DNA of 64,000 nucleotides, from positions 202,873-266,872 of the forward strand of contig JAWZYV010013014.1 in the NCBI GenBank assembly GCA_038373885.1. The letters are read 5' to 3'. The position numbers were made by a program, and so were the translations under genes. Positions within the stretch are counted from its first letter, which is position 1. The number at the start of each line of letters is the position of its first letter. Under the pieces are notes generated by a model, which worked only from the letters and a program-made list of their open reading frames with translations, made no database searches and was not told the DNA's origin. Positions 1 to 10,080 of this stretch are shown in pieces. The stretch comes from Cheiracanthium punctorium (taxonomy: Eukaryota > Arthropoda > Arachnida > Araneae > Cheiracanthiidae).

Positions 1-210
1 GGCAGTAATGTCAAGAAAAGGTCGCTGTGTAGTTACACAAATAACAACCGGTTAGTCTGGTAAGGGGACAATGGGTGGTTGAATAGAGGCGTCGAGGCTC
101 AAGTGAGCCCAGATACGGAAAAAAATATTAAAATTTAATAAATGACTCATTAAGCACCTAATCACACTCAAACGAAAGAAATATACATCCTGATAAATTC
201 ATCGATTATA

Positions 211-554
211 TTGGATTGCTCGGAAAGTAAAGTCGTTTTGCCGTACGTGAATATTTTGCTTAAACAAAACTATTGAAGATAATGATGCGAAATTCGTCAT
301 GTATATGAGTTTCTTAGCGTAGATGCAAGATTGGAAAGCATTTTCCAAAATTCGTCAATTTATGGGGGGGGGGGGATAGGAGGCCAAAATATTCTTTTAA
401 CATATCCCTGCGTGATCGTGATCTCAAAGATGTCCATAAAATTCTTGCTGTATAATACAGCCCTCGCGAATGCCTAAAAATTAAATTCAGAGCATTTCGA
501 ATACGATTTTTCATGAAGGGTAGACGTGAATAAAGGGAAGGGTGTCCATTTTTT
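211..554 (-). mobile_element. Truncated mariner-type MITE (family of 2840 and 17699)
   Basis: Starts after TA with TTGGATTG.TCGGAAAGTAAAGTCG, matching the reverse complement of the right end of the copy at 17699-18188. It stays alignable through the AGGGCTGTATTATACAGC and GGGTGTCCATTTTTTT stretches. It is cut at 555 by a TTAA-flanked MITE and I cannot recognise the other end beyond it. Non-coding. Confidence 0.6.
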
Positions 555-996
555 TTAACCCTTTAATGCGCAGTGTTCCCGCTCTGGGAACACCAGACTC
601 TGACTCTTTGACTGTTGCCAGTCATGAAGAATAGATTTGATTTCTATAAAAATAGTTGCGGGTGACATAGCTCCACGAGAATCCTTTACGTTTTAGCACG
701 TCCTTTCCCGTCAAAAAAATGGTCACGATTATTTTTAACAGCACTGACATCTGCTGAAAAATGGAAGAATGAGAGAACAGCTGGATAGAATGCCCAATGG
801 CGAAAAAAGGGCAGCCGTTGCCATCGCTCGGCTTAACTACCAGCAAGAGGGCAATCGTGATGTAATCTGATTATATGAAGTATTTGGTAGTGATTTTTCA
901 AAGGAATATTTACAATGAATAATTTTTTTTTTTTTTTTGTGTGTACAATTTTAATTTAACGGTACTTCTTAGTACTGTCGGTAGGTAAAGGGTTAA
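555..996 (-). mobile_element. TTAA-flanked MITE, family B (piggyBac-type ends)
   Basis: Bounded by TTAA at both ends, with CCCTTTAATGCGCAGTG at the left and AAAGGG at the right. The left terminus carries the hairpin GTGTTCCC-gctct-GGGAACAC found in the other family copies. The body matches the copies at 25838 and 30592 in reverse. It lacks the second palindrome arm, so it is a variant or partly deleted copy. TTAA targets and CCC..GGG ends are the hallmarks of piggyBac-type elements. Confidence 0.75.
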
Positions 997-2323
997 ACTT
1001 TGTTGGAATGAGTTCAGTAGCTGAAATACACTTTTACTATTTCATCATACCATCTCTTCGCCATCTAGACTAAATATTACGCTCGTGCCGTTTCTTTCCT
1101 TTCTCGTTCTAAAAACAATCACCAAAAACATTACACGGTTATTTATCGTAATTTTACCGCGAAGCGTTTGGCAACAGCTCTGCTATTGCGTGAGCAAGTA
1201 AAAAGAGTTTATGGGGCTGCGATCACCACACGAAGGGGGGGGGGATGCATCTCTGCTTTATATAGATATATATAATATGTAGGTCGTGTCGTGAAGCTTG
1301 TTACCGCACAATTAAAACCGGCGGCGCGTGAAATGTGCTCTTGAAAAATACACGCACAGGAAAAATTTTTTGATACAGTTAAGAGCTGTCATTCCACGGA
1401 GTTCTTAATGATTTATGAGAGTGTGCCATTCTTGATTTAAGCATGGCTGGTTTAGTAGTTGTTATAATAATATTATTAATAAAGCAAGAAAGATAAATCA
1501 TGCTAAGCATCCATTCACTCCAGTAGCTAGGGAAAAGGGCATGTTTCTTTTAATTCTTTTACAGGATCTATCAAAAGAATTCCAGCAAGAAACGGTTTAT
1601 GAGCCGTCTTTATTAAGAGTACGTGAAGCACAGTTTATGCGATTTTATCGTTTATACGTTTTTCTGTATGGTCCCGGTAAAATTCATTCTATTTTAATGT
1701 TAAATAATTTCATTTATACGTTTCTTTCTGAAATAGAAAACTTCATTTATACGTTTCTTTAGAAATGAAGGGGAGAGAAACTGTGTGAAGCAAATTTCCA
1801 ACAAGCTTTGACAGGTTTTTGTTTTACGCAAGGATATCTAATATCTGGCGATTTAAATGATAATGTTAAACAGGATCTTTTAACTGTGTACAATGAACAT
1901 TTTTTTCTGTGCATTCCCACTCAGCCATACAGCCGAAAATAACAAAATATTTTGTACGTGCGGATTGAATATGAATACAAGTAATAACTGTACATTATAT
2001 TCAGAATAAAACTTCGTACACGCTTAAACCCAAAGAGCAAAAAAAGCGATATATTGGAGAGCGATCCGTTTGCATCGGAACCTACCGGTGTTTTCGCAAA
2101 AGTGCTCTTTTAGTAGTCTTTTTTTCTGAGAATTCCCCTCCTCGCTTCGTCTTTTTTTCTGAGAATTCCCCTAGTCGCTTATTGTTCTCCAGAATACGGA
2201 TAACGTTCATTTCGTGCATATTTCGCTCCGCTCTTGTGATCGATAAACGCTCCAAGAGGAGAAGCGCGCTTTTGAAAACTGCGTCTAAAATCGCTCCGAC
2301 TGATCGAATTTAGCTCGTTTGGT
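997..2323. other. Stretch without recognised gene
   Basis: AT-rich DNA with a G-run near 1235, a short TA-rich tract and four occurrences of a TTTATACGTTT motif at about 1650-1760. Apart from the weak exon candidate at 1565-1618 I see no gene. Confidence 0.5.
1565..1618 (+). CDS. Candidate 18-codon upstream exon of the GILT gene
   Basis: A pyrimidine-rich tract ending in TTTTACAG precedes 54 open bases (translation starts DLSKEFQQ, ends PSLLR) followed by the donor GTACGTG. The stretch is phase 0 at both ends, like every recognised GILT exon here, so it would splice in frame onto the exon at 5362. No homology supports it: the GILT N-terminal region is poorly conserved. It has no start codon or signal peptide of its own, although an ATG and short hydrophobic run precede the acceptor in the same frame. 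It could be a chance acceptor/donor pair in intronic or intergenic DNA. Confidence 0.25.
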
Positions 2324-2606
2324 TTAACCCATTTATGCCTAGCGTCCCTTTTTTGGGACGGCATTTTCGCTAGTAGTCGAAAACGTTATTTATTTTTCCT
2401 AGCCTTTATTCACGAGTATTGAGCCTCAACTCTACAAAATATTTAACATGACCCAGTAGTATGTTGATATTTCGATTTTTATGCATAATGATTTTAAAAG
2501 AAATCATCCCTTGTTCAAGAAGTTGACATCAGAAATTTATCTATTATTTCTGTTATCAGTAAAAATTGAAGAAAGTCGCAAAAATATCCAGGCACAAATG
2601 GGTTAA
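2324..2606 (+). mobile_element. TTAA-flanked MITE, family A (~280 bp)
   Basis: TTAA-CCCATTTATGCCTAGCG at the left and CCAGGCACAAATGGG-TTAA at the right. A short hairpin GTCCC-ttttt-GGGAC follows the left terminal repeat. Other copies at 4610, 18312 (reversed) and 55703 are nearly the same length and sequence. Non-coding; presumably mobilised by a piggyBac-type transposase from elsewhere. Confidence 0.88.
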
Positions 2607-2839
2607 GCGTGTGTTACATACCTATTGTGTATTTTATTTTCCTGCAGTAATATAAGTTGCCGTATTTTAATTTAAATCTGGCTTTTTATTGTTTGTTATT
2701 ACGAAAATATACGTACTTTTGAAAATTTCGTTTATACGTTTTTCTCATTTATACGTTTCCCTCCCCCTTAAATAATAGTCCCTTGAAATACGTATAAACG
2801 TATAAACACTGTATTTTAAAGACGTTTGTCTATTAAATA

Positions 2840-3323
2840 TTGTGTTGTTGCAAAGTAAGGTCGTTTCCTTACATAGAACTAAAACAAATAAATTTTCAAC
2901 AAGCACAAGTTTACAAACATGCTGTGCCTAGGCATAGGACCCATATTTGTTAAATTAATTTTATAAATCATATTTTTTTCTAAAAAAAAAGGACCCCCCT
3001 TTTTTTACGCCCCCCCCCCCCCCACAAGAAGAGAAACCTATTCGAAATCTTCTGAAAGCGATTTTTAGGCATTCGCGAGGGCTGTATTTTACAGCAAGAA
3101 TTTTATGGATATCTCTTTTCTTTGAAATCACGCAGGATATGTGAAAGGAATGTTTCGCTCCCCTATCCCCCATAAGTTAAGAATTTTGGAAAATGTTTTC
3201 CAATCTAGCACCTACGCTAAATAACTCGCATACTTGCCGAATTTTGTATTATTATCTTCAATAGTTTTGTCTAAGTAAAATATTGACGTACGAAAAAGCG
3301 AAATGATTTTCCGAACAACCCAA
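2840..3323 (+). mobile_element. Mariner-type MITE (~485 bp)
   Basis: Flanked by TA, with inverted ends TTGTGTTG.TGCAAAGTAAGG / CCGAACAACCCAA and the same internal order as the copy at 17699-18188 (ACATAGAACT, CATAGGACCC, a polypyrimidine run, TATTTTACAGCAAG). Short open frames on the - strand are shared between copies but look fortuitous and resemble no transposase. Confidence 0.7.
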
Positions 3324-3330
3324 TACATAA

Positions 3331-3385
3331 TATATATATATATATATGGATTATCTTGGGATTTCACTTTACGTAAGTAAGCTAT

Positions 3386-3432
<47 letters not shown>
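3331..3432. repeat. TA dinucleotide microsatellites
   Basis: Two blocks of alternating TA, the second spanning roughly 3388-3432. Confidence 0.9.
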
Positions 3433-3434
<2 letters not shown>

Positions 3435-4609
3435 AATGCGCAAATAAATGAAGAGTACACAAATGCGCAATTAATAGAAAAAAATTTTTAAATTTAACTT
3501 AGGATTGCCAAATTAACTTATGATGCCAAGCAGCTCGTCGAGATGACACTGTTTCATATTTATCATGAGATGAACCATGGAGGATTTAAATATTTTTAAA
3601 CTAAGCATTAAGAACTTCTAATGTGGGAAAACTTTTTAAACGGGAAACTATAGAAGAAAAGCAAATAAAAAATTCCAGTATAGATATTCAAGAGAGATTA
3701 TTCTTGACAACTTAAAACATATGTAGTTTTATTTAAAAATTTAAATTGTTTTGCACATTTAACAAATTAGTTAATGAAGTAAGACAACACAATTAGCACA
3801 GAATCTTTTTATTAAATCAAAGAAATTTTGTTTTTAAGCACCATTTGGATTGATTTTACAGAAAAAATTAGTTTTTTTTTTCTTTTTTGGCAATCTTTAT
3901 TTGATTACAATCCAATCGTCTTAATTTTTGAAAAAAGAAAAAAAAATTCTTCAGGTGCATCTTCAACACTTTCGACAAAACGACGAAAGGTTTTTCTTCT
4001 TTTATAGCATCCTTTAAATTTTACTAACAGAATAAGGAGAGGAGACCAATAATTGAAAACAGATCTAAACGCTTTCTGAGAGTGAACTTAGATGTGAAAA
4101 GAAACTTTTTAAACTGGTTATTTTAACATTGTGAGAATAACCGAAATATCAACGTCTTAAACAGGAAATTTTTTTAAGCGGGAACTTTTTAAACTTGGTT
4201 TATTATACGGTAAAACGTTTATAATCCGATTTATATGTGACTGGAATTTTCGAAAAGAGAGAGAGAGAGAGAGAAATGTCCTTTGAATTTATAACAAAAA
4301 GAAAGTTTGTTAAAATCATTAATCCTTTTTAATATACGAATTTTAAAGACGTTCGCTCGATAGCCACGAGTGTAAGCTAAATTTCCTATATCAGTTTTGT
4401 GAATAACTAATTATTTTTTCCAAAAATACGCAGTTTGAAAGAAATATGCGAAACTTTTATTATTCACCATATGAATCACTTATTATTAAAAAATTATTTT
4501 ATGTGTGAAACTGATGTAAGAAATTTGGATTCTGCTCTAATCCGGTAGTGAAATGCAGATATGAGTCGCATGCATTTAAGAGTTAATTAATATGAACGTA
4601 TAATGTATT
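3433..4609. other. Stretch without recognised gene
   Basis: AT-rich DNA with a short GA repeat at about 4256-4275. No open frame, transposon end or RNA gene that I can support. Confidence 0.5.
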
Positions 4610-4893
4610 TTAACCCATTTATGCCTACTGTCCCTTTTTTGGGACGGCATTTTCGCTATTAGTCGAAAACGTTATTTATTTTTCCTAGCCTTTGTTCATG
4701 AGTATTGAGCCTCAACTCCACAATATATTTTAACATGACCAAGTAGGATGCTGATATTTCGATTTTTATGCATAATGACTTTAAAAGAAATCATCCCTTG
4801 TTCAAGAAGTTGACATCAGAAATTTATCTATTATTTCTGTTATCAGTAAAAATCGAAGAAAGTCGCAAAAGTATCCAGGCACAAATGGGTTAA
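4610..4893 (+). mobile_element. TTAA-flanked MITE, family A
   Basis: TTAA at both ends and the same CCCATTTATGCCTA / GGCACAAATGGG termini and terminal hairpin as 2324-2606. The body differs from that copy at only a handful of positions over 280 bp. Confidence 0.88.
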
Positions 4894-5064
4894 TGAATGA
4901 ATGAACATACATATGTAATGTACAATATGTGTATACATATGTATTTACATGGGTTTCCTTATTTACGTATCACTTCAACATTTTTTTTCTCCACCGAAGC
5001 TGGATTCTGATTATCGACGGTCCGGATTTTTTACATCCGGATAACCGACGCTTTACTGTATGTA

Positions 5065-5276
5065 CACCCTCCAAAAAAAGTATTCGAGCAAGAGAGAAAT
5101 TTCCTATATTAGATTTGCGAATAATAATTGAGTTTTTGAAAAACGCATAACTTGATAGAAATATGGAAAGTCATATTTATACATAGCCTAATTCATGTTC
5201 TATGATAAATAATTTTTACTATACGAAACCAACGTAGGAAATTTCTCTCTTGCTCGAATACTTTTTTTGGAGGGTG
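5065..5276. mobile_element. TA-flanked MITE with long inverted repeats
   Basis: The ends are perfect inverted repeats for about 30 bases (CACCCTCCAAAAAAAGTATT on one side, its complement on the other) flanked by TA, the Tc1/mariner target. It lies just upstream of the first recognised GILT exon. A diverged relative of one end is visible near 57620-57670. A pogo-like terminal fragment (ATCCGGATAACCGACGC..) sits immediately to its left. Confidence 0.8.
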
Positions 5277-5361
5277 TACCTCTGTAGTTTCACAGAAGAG
5301 ACTACAGGGAATTTTTTGAAAGGATGGCCGACATCACATGTGTATCTCTTTCTTTTTCCAG

Positions 5362-5643
5362 GATGTGAGTGCTCAAGAATACAGCAGCTTCTACAGGCGT
5401 CTCCGCCGCCTGAACAATCCCGTCCTCATCACGTCGGGGGGCACGGTGAGTAGGGTGTACGCGCCGCCTCCCCCTCCAGAACAGTTCAGCAACGATTCGA
5501 GCGCCCCCAAGGTGAGGCTGGATGTCTACTACGAGACGGACTGCCCCGACAGCATGCGTTTCATCACGACGCAGCTCTACCCCCTCCACCAGGAGATGGG
5601 AGACGTGATGGAGGTTAACCTGGTTCCCTTCGGAAAAGCATAC
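5362..5643 (+). CDS. GILT exon with active-site region
   Basis: 94 codons between a TTTTTCCAG acceptor and a GTAAGT donor. The first ~60 residues are a variable linker with a run of five prolines. The thioredoxin-like core follows: KVRLDVYYETDCPDSMRF, where CPDS sits at the GILT catalytic position. Mammalian enzymes have CxxC here; a serine in place of the second cysteine is, to my knowledge, frequent in invertebrate members. The exon ends with the conserved stretch ..NLVPFGKAY. GC content is clearly higher than in the flanking introns, as expected of a constrained exon. A 212-bp MITE lies about 85 bp upstream. Confidence 0.93.
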
Positions 5644-6093
5644 GTAAGTTGGAGGGCTGTAATGCTTTTTTTTTCTGTTGTGTACATCTAAATCTTATTG
5701 CAGTAGGACTTCTTAAATCCGCTTGGGCTTCACTAACTCCGGATAACAGAATTTTCTGGATTACAGAAACCTGTAACATGAATCGTAAAAAAAATAGTAA
5801 TAGAAATAAGTTTTAAAAAGAAATGGACTTTTTTATCCTACTAAGTCAGCGTTTCTCAACCTGTGGGGCACGACCCCCAAAGGGGGCGCAGAGCATTTGC
5901 AGGGGGGAGGGCGAGAAAAGCCAAAGAGCAAGTAGTGATACATGTTTTTTAAAAATTCATCTTATTTATTCTCATTTTTACTAAAAAATCTATCCATTGT
6001 CGCTTAAAATGTTCATTCAAACTTGACTGATAACATTATTTTGTAAAAAATGCGACTAAATGTTCATTGTTAAAGATTAAAAAACTGAATGTA

Positions 6094-7502
6094 CACTGCT
6101 GGCCACCCAAATTGCAACACCAAGAAAAACAAGAGATATCACAACAAAATTTATTGTGTAGATAACATGTTGACCAAGTAACAAATGATTAAATTTACAG
6201 CATTCTATGAAGCGTGGTTCCTGCCAAAATCAGTACCCAGAGTAGCCGCCGTTGTTGGAGATCACAGCTGCCACACGCCTCGGCATTGATTCAAAGAGAC
6301 TTTGAATGTGTTCTTGGGGTACAGCAGACCAAGCAGCTTCCACACGTTGCCAAAGTTGATCTGGTGTGACAGCTGGGGATGAACTCTGGGTCAGTCGTTG
6401 AGCAACCATGGACCACATGTTTTCTATCGGCGAAAGATCCGGAGAGCGCGCCGGCCAGGGAAGCAATTCAATCTGGTGATTGACGAAGAACCCTTGGACA
6501 ATGCGTGCCACGTGTGGCCGTGCATTATCCTGCTGAAATATGGCTGTTGGCAAGCCCTGAAGGTAAGAAAGGACAACTGGCTCCAACACCTCGGAGATGT
6601 AGCGCTGGCTGGTTAAAGTACCGGCAATGCGTACTAGAGGAGTGCGAGAGAGATATCCGATACCGCCCCATACCATAATACCCGGTGCAGGACCAGTGTG
6701 ACGGTGCATAATGCAGCTGTTCAGCATCCTCTCTCCACGGTGTCTCCAGACTCGAATCCGACCGTCGTGGTGTTGCATACAGAAGCGTGACTCGTCAGTA
6801 AAGAGAATTTCATTCCATTCTGTCGTCCACATCCTTCTTTCATCGCACCATTGGCGGCGGAGACGTCTGTGGTTCCGCGTCAGAGGTAGACAAAGCAACG
6901 GACGTCTTGCGGACAGACCATTCTGCTGTAAACGACGTCGAATGGTACGCGCAGACACTGGATGATGCGTTACAGACTGAATCTGCTGTGATATGGTTCG
7001 TGATGTGACTGAGCGGTCCGTCACTGCCATGCGTACAATCTGCCTGTCATCACGTGACGTGGTGCACTGAGGTCGATGCGGTCGATCACGTCTGTCCGTC
7101 GTACCCTCCTGCACCCAACGATCACATATCCGCATCACAGTTGTTTGGTTTCGTCCAATACGACGACCGATTTCCCTGAAAGATAACCCACAATCTCGGT
7201 ATGCCACTATCCTTCCTCTGTCAAACTCGGATACTTGATCAAAAGATGATCGTTGTTTCCTACGAGGCATAATTTATCGTTTTTTTGAAAAAAAAGCAAG
7301 AAAAACACAATTGCTGTACTTGAAACCGTCGAAATCTCCAAGCCTTAAATAGCGCTTTGAGGTGGCGCCACAGGCGCGCTTGATGTGCGTCTGCGCTGAA
7401 ATTCTAATCATTTGCATATCTCACCTCAGCTAATGCATGTTGTAAATTTCATATTATTTGCATGCTTCCTTCAGGGTGTTGCATTTACGATGGCCAGCAG
7501 TG
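6094..7502 (-). mobile_element. Tc1/mariner-superfamily transposon, complete
   Basis: Inverted ends CACTGCTGGCCACCCAAATT and its near complement at the right (..GCATTTACGATGGCCAGCAGTG). It is flanked by TA on both sides (6092-6093, 7503-7504). The body of 1409 bp has one long transposase gene on the - strand. Intact ends, intact target duplication and an unbroken frame suggest a young copy. It sits inside the hAT element at 5847-7586. Confidence 0.95.
6230..7270 (-). CDS. Tc1-type DD34E transposase, full length
   Basis: 346 residues, the usual length for the family, from ATG to stop without interruption. The N-terminal ~110 residues form two helix-turn-helix segments (one around LSFREIGRRIGRNQTTVMR, residues 29-47) for binding the terminal repeats. 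The catalytic triad is visible: D159 in LFTDESRF, D248 in FQQDNARPH and E283 in SPDLSPIENMW, with 34 residues between the last two, which is the Tc1 spacing. A glycine-rich WGGIG box is at 201-205. The enzyme cuts and pastes the element into TA dinucleotides. Whether it is active cannot be told from sequence, but nothing essential appears missing. Confidence 0.95.
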   Translation of the reverse strand: MPRRKQRSSFDQVSEFDRGRIVAYRDCGLSFREIGRRIGRNQTTVMRICDRWVQEGTTDRRDRPHRPQCTTSRDDRQIVRMAVTDRSVTSRTISQQIQSVTHHPVSARTIRRRLQQNGLSARRPLLCLPLTRNHRRLRRQWCDERRMWTTEWNEILFTDESRFCMQHHDGRIRVWRHRGERMLNSCIMHRHTGPAPGIMVWGGIGYLSRTPLVRIAGTLTSQRYISEVLEPVVLSYLQGLPTAIFQQDNARPHVARIVQGFFVNHQIELLPWPARSPDLSPIENMWSMVAQRLTQSSSPAVTPDQLWQRVEAAWSAVPQEHIQSLFESMPRRVAAVISNNGGYSGY

Positions 7503-7611
7503 TATGTTGAAAAATGTGAGGGGCGCCACCGTAAGTTAGCCTTTGTCGGGGGGGGGGGGGTGAGGTTCAAAGGTTGAGAACTGCTGTACTAAGTCTTATT
7601 ACAGTATTTTG

Positions 7612-7786
7612 TAGGGATGGACGCGAGACGACTTTTTGCGAGACGAGACAGAGATTTGCAGCTTTTTTGCGAGACGAGACAAACATTTTTAACATTTTTA
7701 TATAGGGATTTTTGCGAGACGAGACAAAGATTTTCGGCTGTTTTGCGAGACGCGAGACACCAAGTTTTGTCTCGCGTCCATCCCTA
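7612..7786. mobile_element. Small hAT-type MITE
   Basis: 175 bp with inverted ends TAGGGATGGACGCGAGAC and GTCTCGCGTCCATCCCTA and an exact 8-bp target duplication GTATTTTG (7604-7611 and 7787-7794). The interior is made of repeated GCGAGACGAGACA motifs. Confidence 0.85.
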
Positions 7787-7879
7787 GTATTTTGCGGAAT
7801 TGAGATTTAACACTTGTGAATTCAGGCAAGAAAATTAAACAACATTTAAAAATTTTCTCGACTGACTGCGAGCATCTTG

Positions 7880-7909
7880 AAAAAGGGACAGCAGGCACAA
7901 ATGGGTTAA
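7880..7909 (+). mobile_element. Terminal fragment of a TTAA MITE (family A type)
   Basis: CAGGCACAAATGGGTTAA matches the right terminus of family A exactly, but no matching body or left end is present. It is a decayed or truncated copy. Confidence 0.45.
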
Positions 7910-9218
7910 ATTAACTTTCAAAAAAGACGTTAAGATCAACATAAAAATAACTATGTTAGAAACACCCATAAAAAGAAGTGTTAGAAAATAAATATGTTAG
8001 GAACACATATAAATTTTAAAAATCTGTGTATATGTACGTGTTTGTTTATATATGTTTCTAACACACAAGAGTTTTTAATTTATGTGTGTTTCTAATAAAG
8101 TATTTTTATTTATATGTTGTGAGGTGGATTACCCAGGCTCTTTACCTTAAGCCGTGATAAAAGAGCAAGATTTCGTAAAGTGGCATTTACATTTTATTTA
8201 ATCTATCAACATATATATAAACATCAAAAATATAAAGTCCTGCGGTGGCCAGGCAGACTCCAAAGTGACGCAGCTTTTCAGAGCAACAGCAAAGCGAAGA
8301 ATGTGTCGAGAAATCACAAGCCAAGGGTGTAGTAACAGAAGCAACACACGCCAAACAAAGTGCGAAAATAGAGAGGCACCAGTAGGCGTTAAATACATTT
8401 CTATATAATTATTTTTGAATCCCCGACGCGCCAACACGATAAAAGAAAAAATCTATCAGCTAAATTATAACCCAAAATGAAAGTGAATGTTATTTATAGA
8501 TTTGATGCCTTATATGGTCATAAGCAAACCATCGAAACTGAAACGCTAGGCTTTACAAATGCAAAAGTGAAATAAAAAAAAGGAAAAATAAATGAAAACG
8601 CAGAAGATTGCTTTTAAATAAGGCAGGTTCAGAAATAAAACTTTACAGGCGAAGAAGAAAATCCGAATCGAAAGTGCAAAGAATAAATTTTGAACACGGA
8701 TTAAATTTAGAAATAATTAACAATTAAGTAATTGATAATTAAAATAAGATATGTGATGATCTGCATCACTAATGTGTTTAAATTGTTTTTATTTATGTTT
8801 GTTTATTTATATTTTTTTCTTGTTGTTGTTGTCAGAGTTTTTAATTTATGTGCGTTTCTAATAAAGTATTTTTAATATTGATCCTAACACCAGCATTTTA
8901 AGTGTTTTTTTTAAATAATTATTATTTCTTTGGACTTTCAACATTTTTATTTGCATCCTCTGTGCATTTTTCTGAGCATCATTCCTTTGTTTTGTTTACT
9001 TCTCTCCTTTCCCTGCCTTCGTGTCAGCGTGGAGGTGGTCTTCCTTGATCTGATAAAGGGTAGTTCTTATGTACCGACGGAAACGTACGTACTTTCTATT
9101 TTTGTTTCTAACAAAGCGTTTTTATTTTTATGTGCACAGGTCTGTTATAATTAAACTTTTCTTATAAACAGGGTTCTACAGCTAAACGAGTGAATGGGTT
9201 GCATCCAAATTTGGTAGT
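7910..9218. other. Intronic stretch without recognised gene
   Basis: AT-rich, with a few repeats of a TATGTGTGTTTCTAA-like phrase between about 8040 and 8870. No supported gene or complete transposon. Confidence 0.45.
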
Positions 9219-9749
9219 TGGGTTTCTACAGACCTGGAAAGTCAGGGAAATGAGTTTTGGTCAGGGAAAGTCAGGGATTTGGGAAAAAAAAGTCAGGGAA
9301 ATTTGTGGAAATTGAAGAAAGGTCAGGGAAATGCAAGAATATTGAAAGTTTGCGGCAAAACAAGAAAATACTTCCCGTTTGAAACTAATTGTTGAAATTG
9401 TTACATTTTCATTTTCTTATTTAACCTCATAAATAATTTTAAAATGTGTCCTTTATACATATCTTGATCAGTTGAAATATTCTTAATTTTATCCTAAATT
9501 ATTATCAAACATGGCTTTTGTTAGAATCCAGTGACGTCAAATGATGTTTTTGTGTATATTGATTCTATTATTATTATTATTTGTAAAAAAAGGGACAAAA
9601 TATATAAAAATTTATTAATTAATGGGTCTAATATTAAAAATAGAAAGGCAAAATTCAGGAAAGCACGCTAGATACAAAGTCAGGGAAGAGCATAATAGAT
9701 GTCAGGGAAAGTCAGGGAAGCAAAAGCTGTGAAGTCTGTAGAAACCCTG
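9219..9749. mobile_element. Probable hAT-type MITE rich in GTCAGGGAAA repeats
   Basis: Inverted ends TTGGGTTTCTACAGAC and GTCTGTAGAAACCCTG frame 531 bp. Both subterminal regions contain several GTCAGGGAAA/GTCAGGGAAG motifs. The flanking 8 bases match only partly, so the target duplication is unclear. Confidence 0.5.
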
Positions 9750-9999
9750 TGTATGGTCTTTATGCATGCGATGCGCTGAAGGAATTTCCGAAAAAAAAAG
9801 TTGTTCAAAGAATGTTCAATAGGTGGCGCTTTGCATGCAAAACATTACATTTAACATCAGAAATGGGTAATCTGAAATGTGCAAACAGTTTTAACATTTA
9901 TTCAATAGTTTTTGAGCATTTATTAACTAATTTAGGGGCATTTTCTTAGCTAAACGATATTTCTGCCAAAATTAGAATTTTTTTTCCCCTGATTTTTAG

Positions 10000-10080
10000 G
10001 AAATGTACGATGAAGAGAAGCAAGAATATACCTTTAGATGCCAGCATGGTCCAATGGAGTGCTATGGAAACACTGTACAA
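10000..10080 (+). CDS. GILT exon with first half of family signature
   Basis: 27 codons between GATTTTTAG and GTAAGG. The translation runs from EMYDEEKQEYTF to RCQHGPMECYGNTVQ and holds CQHG-x2-EC-x2-N of the GILT signature. The remaining x4-C is completed by the SC that opens the next exon. Codon phase is 0 at both borders, consistent with the neighbouring exons. Confidence 0.94.

Larger units (their letters stand above)
5847..7586. mobile_element. hAT-type element interrupted by a Tc1 transposon
   Basis: The ends CAGCGTTTCTCAACC and GGTTGAGAACTGCTG form a terminal inverted repeat typical of hAT elements. They are flanked by an exact 8-bp target duplication TACTAAGT (5839-5846 and 7587-7594). 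Without the Tc1 insert at 6094-7502 the element is about 330 bp and non-coding. A diverged copy occupies 29655-31465. Confidence 0.85.

Noticed and set aside
1541..1762. 73-codon frame beginning MFLLILL as a signal-peptide exon for GILT
   Set aside because: The hydrophobic run is only about seven residues and coincides with a pyrimidine-rich splice acceptor; kept only as a weak microexon candidate.
2961..3173. Similar ~70-80-codon - strand frames at 2961 and 17826 (ILAVKYSPRE phrase)
   Set aside because: Shared only because both lie in copies of the same mariner-type MITE; homopolymer runs break the frame and no transposase motif is present.
6398..6965. + strand frames of 72 and 84 codons
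   Set aside because: Antisense shadows of the Tc1 transposase gene.
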